Below the pieces are notes generated by a model. It saw only the letters and a list, made by a program, of their open reading frames with translations, was not told the DNA's origin and made no database searches. Of a stretch of 48,802 bases of DNA, positions 41,303 to 48,588 are shown one piece after another. This stretch comes from Candidatus Sabulitectum sp. (lineage in GTDB: Bacteria; Fermentibacterota; Fermentibacteria; Fermentibacterales; JCC-6), in the NCBI GenBank assembly GCA_023139045.1, contig JAGLOJ010000022.1, positions 1 through 48,802 on the forward strand, given 5' to 3'. The translations under genes and the position numbers were made by a program. The stretch's first letter is position 1. Every line of letters begins with the position of its first letter.

Positions 41303-43402
41303 TCACTCTTTCCCTGCCACACCTGCTTCATCAAAAGATGCCATCTCTCTCATAATTCTGCATGCGGCAGCGGTAATATCTATGGTAAGAGCTGCGCCGG
41401 TCCCTTCTCCCAGTCTCATGTTCAGGTCAAGTACAGCGGTAAGTCCCATGTGGTTCAGAGCGGCTTCATGACCGACCTCTACGGATTTATGGCCGGCAAT
41501 GAAATAGTGAATGACATCAGGATCAAGGGTAAACGCTATCAATCCCGCAGCCGTGGAAATTAATCCATCAAGAACTATTGCACAGCCTTTTTCGGCAGCG
41601 GCAAGAGCAGCCCCTGCCATTCCGGCAATCTCAAAGCCCCCAACACAGGAGAGAATATCCAATGCGTTATCCTTGTCGGGGTTATGAAACGTGAGAGCCT
41701 TCTCCAGAACTTTTATTTTGTGATCCAGTCCCTGATCATCAATCCCGGTTCCCCTCCCTGTGCATTCTGCGGGAGAGACACCGGTAATGGTGCTGATAAT
41801 TGCAGTTGCAGTTGTTGTATTTGCAATTCCCATTTCGCCAAGTCCCAGAATATCGATTTTTCCCGACTCATATTGAGATCTGAATACCTCAGCCCCTGCT
41901 TCGATTGCCCGGAGGGCTTCAGCCTTTGTCATTGCCCGTTCGAGAGCAAAATTTCTTGTACCCTCTGCTATACGTTTGTGGATCAAATCGTGATTAGAGT
42001 TGACAGTGATGGGACCTTTGACCCCGATATCTATGATAGAGAGGTTTATGTTGTTGTGTCTGCTTAATGCATTAATGGCAGCACCGCCATTCAGGAAGTT
42101 CTGAACCATCTGCCGGGTTACCTCTTGAGGGAAGGCTGAGACTCCTTCTTCGGCAATACCGTGATCAGCTGCAAAGACGAAAAGAGATTTAGAAGATATT
42201 TCAGGATTAAGGCTGTTTTGAATAAGACTCATTTTTACAGCCAGCTCTTCCAGAATACCCAGAGCACCAAGTGGTTTTGTTTTGTTATCGATCTTCTCCT
42301 GAGCCTCTGCACGCAAATCTTCTGACGGCTTTGCAATGCTGCAGTTGTCTGTTATTCCCGATTGTACACATGCGCTCTGTTCTAAAGGTGTGGAATCTCT
42401 GTGGTGCAGCAGATTTTTCACCCTGGCTTTTGTCTCTTCACTGAAGTCGATGATATACTTATACCGCTCGCCTGCAAGAATGGAAGGGAGAAGAATTTCC
42501 ACCTCGGCAGGAGAGATGGTACTTTCGATAAGTGATTCCAGTGATGCATGGATTCTGCCAATGAGAGCCAGCCCGTTTATCATATCGATTTTTGTCAGAC
42601 CGTATGAGCCATTGATAGAGAGTTCTTTGTAGTGAACAAGATTGAGCAGATTGGATTCGATCTGTTCATTTTTATCCAATCCACTGAAGAAGACGATTCT
42701 TGCCCCTTTTGCTGTTTTCGGGATTCCGGCCATAAAGGCAGTGGGATCAGAACAGGCATTCAGTATGCAGTTAAAACGGCTGTCTTCAGTGGTTTTGACG
42801 ATGTCAAAACTGCCTTTTTCACTGAAGACGAGTGCCTTGCGAATCTTTGTCTCATTTTTCTCGATAATGGTGGGCCTTGCACCATACTGCAGTGCAAGCA
42901 TCGCGGTAAGAATTCCTACGGTACCGGCACCGTAGATAAGCAGACGATCATCTTTTGCCAGATCTATCTTTCTGAAGGCATTTACAATGCATCCTGCAGG
43001 TTCCGCGAAAGTTGCCACCGGCGAGGAAAGCTCTTCCGGCACGGGAATCAGGCAACTGAAGGGAACGGTAATTACATCTGAAAATCCCCCGTCTCTGTGG
43101 AAGCCGATTATCTCCATATCATCACAGAGATTCTCATTGCCCTCTTTGCAGAAGGAACATTCTCCGCAGGCAATGCCCGGCCAGATGACATAGCGTACGT
43201 TCTCTTTCAATGCGACGATCTCATGACCCGGCACTCTTGGCAGGTGAAGATCGCGGTGGCCTTCACTCCACATCTTCGCATCGCTTCTGCAGATCGCACA
43301 GTGTGAGACCTTAAGTTCAACCCATCCTTCGGGAGCAGCCTTCACTGCATTCCGCTCCGGGGAGAGATGCAGTTTTTTCAATCCGTTGAGGCTGATTTTC
43401 AC
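41303..43402 (-). CDS. cobT: alcohol dehydrogenase-CobT fusion
   Basis: A 699-residue two-domain protein. Residues 1 to about 330 are a zinc-dependent medium-chain dehydrogenase: catalytic-zinc ligands near C38 (CAICRSD) and H60-E61, structural zinc C79-C82-C85-C93, and a GAGTVG NAD-binding loop (158-163). Residues about 350-699 are a complete CobT (nicotinate-nucleotide:dimethylbenzimidazole phosphoribosyltransferase): KTKPLGALGILEELA (374-388), AADHGIAEEGVSAFP (411-425), GEMGIANTTTATA (522-534), DGLISTAAG (612-620) and LGEGTGAAL with Glu666 at the catalytic position. CobT activates the cobamide lower ligand as an alpha-ribotide. The linker (roughly 330-370) is polar. The gene ends the riboswitch-controlled operon and overlaps the small gene upstream by four bases. 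A fused dehydrogenase suggests redox processing of a ligand precursor. Confidence 0.9.
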   Translation of the reverse strand: MKISLNGLKKLHLSPERNAVKAAPEGWVELKVSHCAICRSDAKMWSEGHRDLHLPRVPGHEIVALKENVRYVIWPGIACGECSFCKEGNENLCDDMEIIGFHRDGGFSDVITVPFSCLIPVPEELSSPVATFAEPAGCIVNAFRKIDLAKDDRLLIYGAGTVGILTAMLALQYGARPTIIEKNETKIRKALVFSEKGSFDIVKTTEDSRFNCILNACSDPTAFMAGIPKTAKGARIVFFSGLDKNEQIESNLLNLVHYKELSINGSYGLTKIDMINGLALIGRIHASLESLIESTISPAEVEILLPSILAGERYKYIIDFSEETKARVKNLLHHRDSTPLEQSACVQSGITDNCSIAKPSEDLRAEAQEKIDNKTKPLGALGILEELAVKMSLIQNSLNPEISSKSLFVFAADHGIAEEGVSAFPQEVTRQMVQNFLNGGAAINALSRHNNINLSIIDIGVKGPITVNSNHDLIHKRIAEGTRNFALERAMTKAEALRAIEAGAEVFRSQYESGKIDILGLGEMGIANTTTATAIISTITGVSPAECTGRGTGIDDQGLDHKIKVLEKALTFHNPDKDNALDILSCVGGFEIAGMAGAALAAAEKGCAIVLDGLISTAAGLIAFTLDPDVIHYFIAGHKSVEVGHEAALNHMGLTAVLDLNMRLGEGTGAALTIDITAAACRIMREMASFDEAGVAGKE

Positions 43403-43602
43403 TGTTCAAAATCCTCCTCTAAAATGGTAAGCTTCACGATCTTCAGGGTGTCAAGTTCTTTTCCGAGTGTGCGAAAAGAGGTTCTCACCTTTTCCACTTC
43501 AGAGAGAGGATAGACAGAAGCTCTGTTCATATCGGTGAGCTGGTAGCCTTCTTCCAACAGTCGGATATAGTTATGCCTGTGTTTTATGCAGAGCAGTTCC
43601 AT
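43399..43602 (-). CDS. 67-residue protein of unknown function
   Basis: A small protein between the TrpD-like gene and the ADH-CobT fusion gene, overlapping the latter's start by four bases and one base away from the former's stop. It begins MELLCIKHRHNYIRLLEEGY and ends in an acidic DFEQ tail; no signal peptide, membrane segment or known motif. Its position between coupled genes makes it likely to be real. A role in substrate handling is inference only. Confidence 0.6.
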   Translation of the reverse strand: MELLCIKHRHNYIRLLEEGYQLTDMNRASVYPLSEVEKVRTSFRTLGKELDTLKIVKLTILEEDFEQ

Positions 43603-43603
43603 T

Positions 43604-44710
43604 TTAGTTTGCCCTCAATCGGTTGAGTTTTTCCATTCCTGAAGATCCATCCCTGTTCTGGGCAGTTACCCACCGGCAGAGCGTTTCAGTTGCGCCGCTG
43701 GATTCAAGTATTGCGAGAGCTTTTTCTGTACCTGCTTTAATTGAATCACTCCTCTGTGTTATGTAGAAGATAAGTGCTGCATTAAGTGCAGCAGCATCCA
43801 GACGCACCTTCTCTCCACGCCCTTCCAGCAGTTCAACAAACCGCTTTCCCTCCAGAGAGATATCACCGGAAGAGAGGAGAGCCTCCGGTGCATGGGTAAC
43901 AAGCCCCGCATCTTCCGGTCTGAAAGAGAATTCTGATATGGTTCCATCTTCATGGAGCTCGGCACAGAAGGTAACCCCGGAGACAGAAGCCTCATCCATA
44001 CCGGCTGTCATGTTGTCTATGGTGCCATGCATGACCAGGGCTTTCTTATACCCGATTTCTTTCATTACCTCAACAACAGGTCGAATCATCTCTCTGGAGT
44101 AAACACCTCTTACGCCTATATCCACCTTCACCGGACTGGCCAGAGAAGCGGCAATATTCAGCGTGGAACCAAATGAAATTTGTGACAGTATCCGCCCCAG
44201 GGCCACAGGGTGTATTTTCGGACTCATTCCATTAAAAAGAGCCATGCATGATGTTTTAAGACTTGCTGCGGCAAGTTCTGCATCACACTCCACATCAACA
44301 CCAAGGGCTTCTGCCATATCGACTGTGCCGATTTTACTGGTCAGTGCCCGCGCGCCATGACGTGCCATGAAGATTCCGTCAGAAGCAGCAATAAGTGATG
44401 CACCGGTACTGATGTTGAACGTCTTGAATGTATCCATGCCGGTGCCGCAGTTTTCTACTATCGGGCCATCAATATCAGTTGAGACCTTCACTGTGTCATT
44501 CTCGTAAATAGCCTCCCAGGAACCGGCAATTTCCTCTTTTGTTTCACCCTTTGCGGTAAGTGCCGCAAGAAATGCTCCCTGCTGCATCTCTGAGGTCTCA
44601 TTGTTCAGAAGTACTGAGAAAGCATCGCAGGCCTCTTGCCGTGTCAGATCCTCTTTGTTTATGAGCCGTGTAATGCAGATGCCAAAGTCACTGATATTGT
44701 TTTCAGACAT
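43604..44710 (-). CDS. TrpD-like phosphoribosyltransferase
   Basis: A 368-residue member of the anthranilate phosphoribosyltransferase (TrpD) fold, which uses PRPP. NCGTGMDTFKTFNIST (87-102) matches the PRPP-binding loop, and GMDEASVSG (237-245) keeps the two metal-binding acidic residues. RHGARALTSK (117-126) stands for TrpD's KHGNRSVSSK, so the Asn that contacts anthranilate is Ala, and the segment where TrpD has its PAHHPA motif reads LFNGMSPKIHP. It is therefore unlikely to be a genuine tryptophan enzyme. The ATG at 44710 follows an AGGAGGA site; longer frames upstream run into the riboswitch. First gene after the cobalamin riboswitch, upstream of the CobT fusion. Confidence 0.85.
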   Translation of the reverse strand: MSENNISDFGICITRLINKEDLTRQEACDAFSVLLNNETSEMQQGAFLAALTAKGETKEEIAGSWEAIYENDTVKVSTDIDGPIVENCGTGMDTFKTFNISTGASLIAASDGIFMARHGARALTSKIGTVDMAEALGVDVECDAELAAASLKTSCMALFNGMSPKIHPVALGRILSQISFGSTLNIAASLASPVKVDIGVRGVYSREMIRPVVEVMKEIGYKKALVMHGTIDNMTAGMDEASVSGVTFCAELHEDGTISEFSFRPEDAGLVTHAPEALLSSGDISLEGKRFVELLEGRGEKVRLDAAALNAALIFYITQRSDSIKAGTEKALAILESSGATETLCRWVTAQNRDGSSGMEKLNRLRAN

Positions 44711-44766
44711 GTGTCCTCCTGAATTTTGTGTGTCTTCAGAGCCGCAGAGAGGTTTGTAAGGGTATG

Positions 44767-44829
44767 AAAAAAACGCCCTTGGATTGTATCTCTGGCTCGG
44801 CCGACACGGCCAAGTTAAGATACAGGCGT
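44767..44829 (-). terminator. riboswitch-associated intrinsic terminator
   Basis: Read on the minus strand, ACGCC and TGTATCT pair with AGATACA and GGCGT, with an inner GGCCG/CGGCC hairpin, and seven T's follow. The structure lies between the cobalamin aptamer and the trpD-like start, as expected of a transcription-terminating expression platform. CTTGG and CCAAG inside it could form an alternative fold. Confidence 0.75.
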
Positions 44830-44861
44830 CATCCAGCGGGTGGCCCATATACAAAAACAAC

Positions 44862-45024
44862 AACAAGGCAGGCTTTCTGACTTACGGATCATCCTACTCA
44901 CCGCGCCTTCCCGGTTCCCCAGTGGCATAATGCAATGCGGCTTTCGTCTTCGAATACAGCAATGGCTGGATTGTGACGGATTCACACCGTCTTTCCTTTT
45001 TTGGCAGTACCAACTGCCACACCT
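44862..45024 (-). promoter_or_regulatory. cobalamin riboswitch
   Basis: The minus-strand transcript contains the conserved B12 box AAGTCAGAAAGCCTGCCTT (44865-44883). The aptamer core CCACTGGGGAACCGGGAAGG lies 5' of it, and GACGGTGTGAATCCGTC represents the 5' GGTG-AAUC segment. It binds adenosylcobalamin or a related cobamide and should repress the downstream genes when cobamide is plentiful. It sits directly upstream of the terminator and the trpD-like/ADH-CobT operon. The exact 5' end is estimated from the putative promoter. Confidence 0.9.
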
Positions 45025-45029
45025 CGCGA

Positions 45030-45060
45030 ATTAGATAACAAACCTGGATGAAAGACGCAA
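45030..45060 (-). promoter_or_regulatory. possible promoter of the riboswitch operon
   Basis: On the minus strand TTGCGT (45055-45060) and TCTAAT (45030-45035) are separated by 19 bases, immediately upstream of the aptamer. The -35 match is weak. Confidence 0.4.
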
Positions 45061-45080
45061 GGGGCTGTTGTGGTACGAAA

Positions 45081-45344
45081 TCAGGGAGGGGCGGTATTTG
45101 CTCCCTCCCTGACCTGATAGCTGCCTGCGATTCCATATCTGACCTCAGGCTGCTCGGGGAAATCACTGCATCCCTCGTACCGGACAGCAACACCGCAGTT
45201 GTTTTCAAAGGCACAGGCAATTTCCCTATTCCACGATGAGGGCCTGATTGGATCGGTGCTTCCGTGATGATTCTGCCATTCATCCAGAGCTGTGACATAT
45301 TCAAGCTCAACTGTAAAAAGACCCAGTTCCGAAGTCATTGACAA
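45081..45344 (-). CDS. possible small protein of 85-87 residues
   Basis: An open frame with ATG at 45338 (or TTG at 45344) and stop at 45081-45083, ending exactly at a hairpin. It contains WNREIACAFENNCGVAVRYEGCSDFPEQPEV with three cysteines and several aromatics. No family is recognised and no ribosome site is obvious, so coding status is uncertain. It is codirectional with, and upstream of, the riboswitch operon. Confidence 0.35.
   Translation of the reverse strand: MSMTSELGLFTVELEYVTALDEWQNHHGSTDPIRPSSWNREIACAFENNCGVAVRYEGCSDFPEQPEVRYGIAGSYQVREGANTAPP
45082..45111 (-). terminator. hairpin between small ORF and riboswitch promoter
   Basis: CAGGGAGGG pairs with CCCTCCCTG (9 bp, 12-base loop). 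On the minus strand ATTTCG follows, so it is a weak intrinsic terminator and may isolate the riboswitch operon from upstream transcription. Confidence 0.5.
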
Positions 45345-45380
45345 ATAAGTTAGGCGGCGCTAAGTTAGATAGATCTAACT
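45338..45380 (+). promoter_or_regulatory. putative promoter and palindromic operator of the porin gene
   Basis: TTGACA (45338-45343) is a perfect -35 box. Downstream, AGTTAGAT-AG-ATCTAACT (45363-45380) is a perfect 8-bp inverted repeat with a two-base spacer, in the place where a -10 box would lie; a half-site-like ATCTAAC recurs at 45443. TAAGTTAG also occurs twice in direct orientation. This resembles the binding site of a dimeric repressor. No regulator gene is nearby. Confidence 0.5.
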
Positions 45381-45466
45381 ATGAATGAGAGAAACGAAAG
45401 GAGGAACTGAGTTTCGGAGGAGTGATGACAAAAGTTATAGTAATCTAACAAGGAAGGTATTCGTTA

Positions 45467-46522
45467 ATGAGGTCAGTACTTGTAATTGCGGTTTTTGTGG
45501 TTTTAGCCGCACAGGCTGTAGAGTTTGAGCAACCGCTTATCAGTGGCAGTGTCATTATGGACTTCATGAGTTATTCAGAGGATTCAGCATACAGTTCCAA
45601 CGGACAGTATGTTGCGGTCTGTAACCGTCTTCAGGCGAGAAAGTTTTCTCTGGGAATCAGCGGAAGCATTAACACTTTTGTGGAATACGAAGCTGAACTG
45701 GGAATATCCGGCTGCTCGGGCCCCAGTCTTCGAGTATCTGTAAAGGAAGCAGGCGTGTACTTTACTCCAGGCGAGACAAGATTTGGTGTGGGGATGACCC
45801 ATGTGAAGAGGGGTTTTGAGCTGGGCTCAGATTGCGGACATACCTTGACGGCGGAGAAGCCCGTGTTCAGAAAGGCAGTTTCGCCGAACTGCCATCCTCT
45901 GGGATTTATCGCAGAGACAGAATTTTCTCTGGGCACTGCCGGTTTCATTGAAGCCGAACTGTTTTACGGCAACGGGGGAACAGGTACTTTGAAAGATGAG
46001 CATGATATTAACGCTGCTCTGTTTTACCACACTCCGTTTCAGGGGCTGGCCGCAGGGGGGTTTTACAACTCTATTGAAATGGAAGTGAATCCTGAAAATG
46101 ATGGTTCCGAAAGCGGAACAAGGTACGGATTTGGACTGGATTATTCCTCTTCAGGCTTACTGGTTCGCTGTGAGTATTTTATGATCGACGGATTACTTCC
46201 CGGGATGAGACCTGTGGGATGCTCCATGGCTGCGGAGGAAGTGGAAAACACTGGAGTGATAGCGGAAACTGGATACCTGTTTCCACTCTCTTCAGAATCA
46301 ATTTCTTCTGTAACTCCGTATTTTCAGTACCAGAGGTGGGATAGATTCAGTAACTCTGAAAGTGGTGATTACAAATTCTCCTGGATTGTGGCTGGAGTGA
46401 AGGCCAATATGGGTTCTTCCAACTGCTATGTGACTGCCGAGTATCAAACTCCTTCAGCCACTCCCGAGGAGCAGCGGAAGGATTCATCGGTTTTCAGATT
46501 GAGACTGGGTGTAAATTACTGA
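45467..46522 (+). CDS. porin-like outer-membrane protein
   Basis: A 351-residue exported protein with a signal peptide (MRSVLVIAVFVVLAAQAVEF) and an alternating hydrophobic/polar pattern typical of transmembrane beta strands to the end (FRLRLGVNY, with a C-terminal aromatic residue). AGFIEAELFYGNGGTGTL and TRYGFGLDYSSSGLLVRCEYFM look like phosphate-selective-porin or OprO/P-type strands. The ATG at 45467 has AAGGAAGG nine bases upstream. Substrate unknown. A TTGACA box and a palindrome upstream suggest regulated expression. Confidence 0.72.
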   Translation: MRSVLVIAVFVVLAAQAVEFEQPLISGSVIMDFMSYSEDSAYSSNGQYVAVCNRLQARKFSLGISGSINTFVEYEAELGISGCSGPSLRVSVKEAGVYFTPGETRFGVGMTHVKRGFELGSDCGHTLTAEKPVFRKAVSPNCHPLGFIAETEFSLGTAGFIEAELFYGNGGTGTLKDEHDINAALFYHTPFQGLAAGGFYNSIEMEVNPENDGSESGTRYGFGLDYSSSGLLVRCEYFMIDGLLPGMRPVGCSMAAEEVENTGVIAETGYLFPLSSESISSVTPYFQYQRWDRFSNSESGDYKFSWIVAGVKANMGSSNCYVTAEYQTPSATPEEQRKDSSVFRLRLGVNY

Positions 46523-46818
46523 CCGCATGTGGCGTAAGTGGGAAAGAGCACTTAATCCCCCCTCTCTCTCTCTCTGGTTTTCAGATGAATATGATTGATA
46601 TGACTGGTGCTTTTGTCACAAAAATTTCTGCACCAGCGGTCAGGTGAGTTTCGTCGAAGGCTGGGCTATACCCGGGTCTTCCGGTGATTCTGGAAGGGAA
46701 CTTGAGTATGTCTGGAAAACGGCGTGTAAGATCGCTATATTCTGCGACTGGATTCTGTTTGTTCTGTGGTCGAAACACGTGTATGATACATCGTTTTACA
46801 GAAGGGGAAGGGAATTTA
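46523..46818. other. 296-base intergenic region
   Basis: It lies between the porin-like gene and the epimerase gene. It holds a (CT)n tract at 46562-46575, an inverted repeat CTGGTGC/GCACCAG (46604-46636, 19-base loop) and a frame upstream of the epimerase ATG that includes CLFCGRNTC. No separate gene is convincing. Terminator or regulatory functions are possible. Confidence 0.35.
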
Positions 46819-47730
46819 ATGAGGTGTCTTGTTACCGGAGGAACGGGCTTTATCGGATCGAATCTTGCACTTCACCTTCAGGGCGAGGGACATGAAGTAA
46901 TAATTACCGGAAATGAATCTGAGCAGCAGATTCCGGAATTAAAAGTGAAATGTCTGTATCCCGGATTCATAGGGATAGACTGGGATGCTATATGTGACAT
47001 AGATGTGCTATTTCACCAGGCAGCGATTAACAATACACGTCTTACTGATAGAAGCGAAATGTTCCGTGCGAATCTGGAATCTTCCAGAGCACTTTTTCAG
47101 CATGTAATCAGTCACGGATGCAGGCGTATAGTGTATGCCTCTTCCACTGCGGTTTACGGACGGAACCCGGCTCCGTACAGTGAAAAAGGACCATTTGACC
47201 TGAATACACCGTATGCCGAGTCGAAGAAGTATGTGGAAGAACTGGCATGGGAAATGAACAGGGATCATCCTGAACTGGTCATTGTTGGTCTTCGGTATTG
47301 CAATGTATACGGCCCGCGCGAACATCACAAAGGGCGAAGATCCACCATGATTCATCAACTTGCACGTCAAATGTTGAAAGGAAATCCTCGTCTGTTTAAA
47401 TACGGGGAACAGCGGCGGGATTACATTTATGTGAAAGATGTGGTGCGAGCGAATGTGCTTGCGGCATCAGCACCTGAAAGTTGTGTGGTGAATTGCGGAT
47501 CCGGGCACGCAACCACATTCAACAAGCTTGTAGATATTCTGAATGAAGTTATGGGATTGAGCAGAACACCTGAGTACATCGATAATCCCTATGGTGAAAA
47601 CTACCAGAATGACACCACCTGCCATATGACTTATGCCTGTGAAGCCATAGGTTTTGCACCTGAGTACCACATACAGGATGGTATAAGGGATTACCACAAA
47701 GGGGGCTGGCTCACAGCCGGGGATCGGTGA
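46819..47730 (+). CDS. NDP-sugar epimerase, HldD-like
   Basis: Extended SDR enzyme of 303 residues. GGTGFIG (7-13), the FHQAAINNT segment, catalytic S109-T110 and Y132/K136 in TPYAESKKY are present. YCNVYGPREHHKGR resembles the N-V-Y-G-P-N-E-x-H-K-G signature of ADP-L-glycero-D-manno-heptose 6-epimerase (HldD/RfaD), so heptose or another NDP-sugar epimerisation for LPS or surface glycan is likely. The ATG at 46819 is chosen for its GGGGAAGGGA site and the fit to family N-termini. The isolated location gives little further context. Confidence 0.82.
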   Translation: MRCLVTGGTGFIGSNLALHLQGEGHEVIITGNESEQQIPELKVKCLYPGFIGIDWDAICDIDVLFHQAAINNTRLTDRSEMFRANLESSRALFQHVISHGCRRIVYASSTAVYGRNPAPYSEKGPFDLNTPYAESKKYVEELAWEMNRDHPELVIVGLRYCNVYGPREHHKGRRSTMIHQLARQMLKGNPRLFKYGEQRRDYIYVKDVVRANVLAASAPESCVVNCGSGHATTFNKLVDILNEVMGLSRTPEYIDNPYGENYQNDTTCHMTYACEAIGFAPEYHIQDGIRDYHKGGWLTAGDR

Positions 47731-47769
47731 AACTGATACCAGATACTGGATAGTATTCAAGCAGATTCG

Positions 47770-48588
47770 TCAGAAACCGAAGAATTTGCTCATGAGCTTT
47801 AGAGCAAGATCTCGTCCCAGAAGCTTTTTCGCCCAGTTGGCCTTTTTTGCATTTATCCCGACCACATAACAGAATCGTGGGTTTTTCATTGATATGACCT
47901 TGACTATTATCCCTGCTACCCTGCGAGGATCAATGCCGTATTTGCTGTCTATCCGGGAGACAACATTCTTGTAGCGATTGTCCACAAAGGCGTTTCCAGT
48001 AGGCTCGTAACTGTTGCCAGTTTCATTGAAACCGGTGTCGACATTCCCGGGATGAATTACGGAGACATTGATTCCCCTGTAAGCTACTTCTGCATGAAGT
48101 GATTCGTAGAATCCCTCCAGCCCGGATTTAGAAGCTGAATAGAGTGACGACATCGGTACACCTACGCAGGCTGCTATGGAGCTTACCCCAACTATGGATC
48201 CGCCATTGTTTATCAGGGGCAGCAAGTCTCTGATAAGCTTTATGTGTGAAATCAGGTTTGCATCCAGTACTGTCTCAATAAGATTGTCAGTGAGGTATTC
48301 AACTGGATGGGTGTTGTGAATTCCCGCTGTGACCACAAGGCTTTTGAAGCTGTAGCCTGCCTCTATGAAGCACGTTACCATGTTCAGAACACCGTTTCTA
48401 TCGGAGATGTCCAGTTCCACTGTTGTCAGGTGCTTCAGCCCGGACTCTTTCAGGCTGTGGAGTTTTACAGCATTTTTGTCAGCAGCAATAACAGAGAATC
48501 CTTTTTCGCAGAGTATTTCTGCGGTGGCCCTTCCTATTCCTCCAGCGGCTCCGATAATCAGTACATTCGGTTTTCTGCAATGCATCAT
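47770..48588 (-). CDS. short-chain dehydrogenase/reductase
   Basis: Classical SDR of 272 residues, NAD(P)-dependent, substrate unknown. It has GAAGGIG (13-19) for the cofactor, DANLISHIK with the structural Asn111, catalytic Ser136, Tyr150 and Lys154 (SLYSASKSGLEGF), and HPGNVDTGF after the active site. The C-terminal half is basic, possibly for membrane association. Two adjacent ATG codons (48588 and 48585) can start it; GGAG lies four and seven bases upstream. The converging epimerase gene ends 40 bases away. Confidence 0.88.
   Translation of the reverse strand: MMHCRKPNVLIIGAAGGIGRATAEILCEKGFSVIAADKNAVKLHSLKESGLKHLTTVELDISDRNGVLNMVTCFIEAGYSFKSLVVTAGIHNTHPVEYLTDNLIETVLDANLISHIKLIRDLLPLINNGGSIVGVSSIAACVGVPMSSLYSASKSGLEGFYESLHAEVAYRGINVSVIHPGNVDTGFNETGNSYEPTGNAFVDNRYKNVVSRIDSKYGIDPRRVAGIIVKVISMKNPRFCYVVGINAKKANWAKKLLGRDLALKLMSKFFGF

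Noticed and set aside
44711-44866. N-terminal extension of the TrpD-like protein
   Set aside because: The frame covers the riboswitch terminator and part of the aptamer; the ATG at 44710 has a strong ribosome site.
44894-45310. 138-residue frame across the aptamer
   Set aside because: It overlaps the cobalamin riboswitch and has no recognisable domain.
46562-46575. (CT)n tract as a phase-variation repeat
   Set aside because: It is short, lies outside any coding region and its distance to a promoter is unknown.
46684-46818. Extended epimerase N-terminus with CLFCGRNTC
   Set aside because: The family begins at the Rossmann motif and the ATG at 46819 has a good ribosome site; the cysteines are probably chance.
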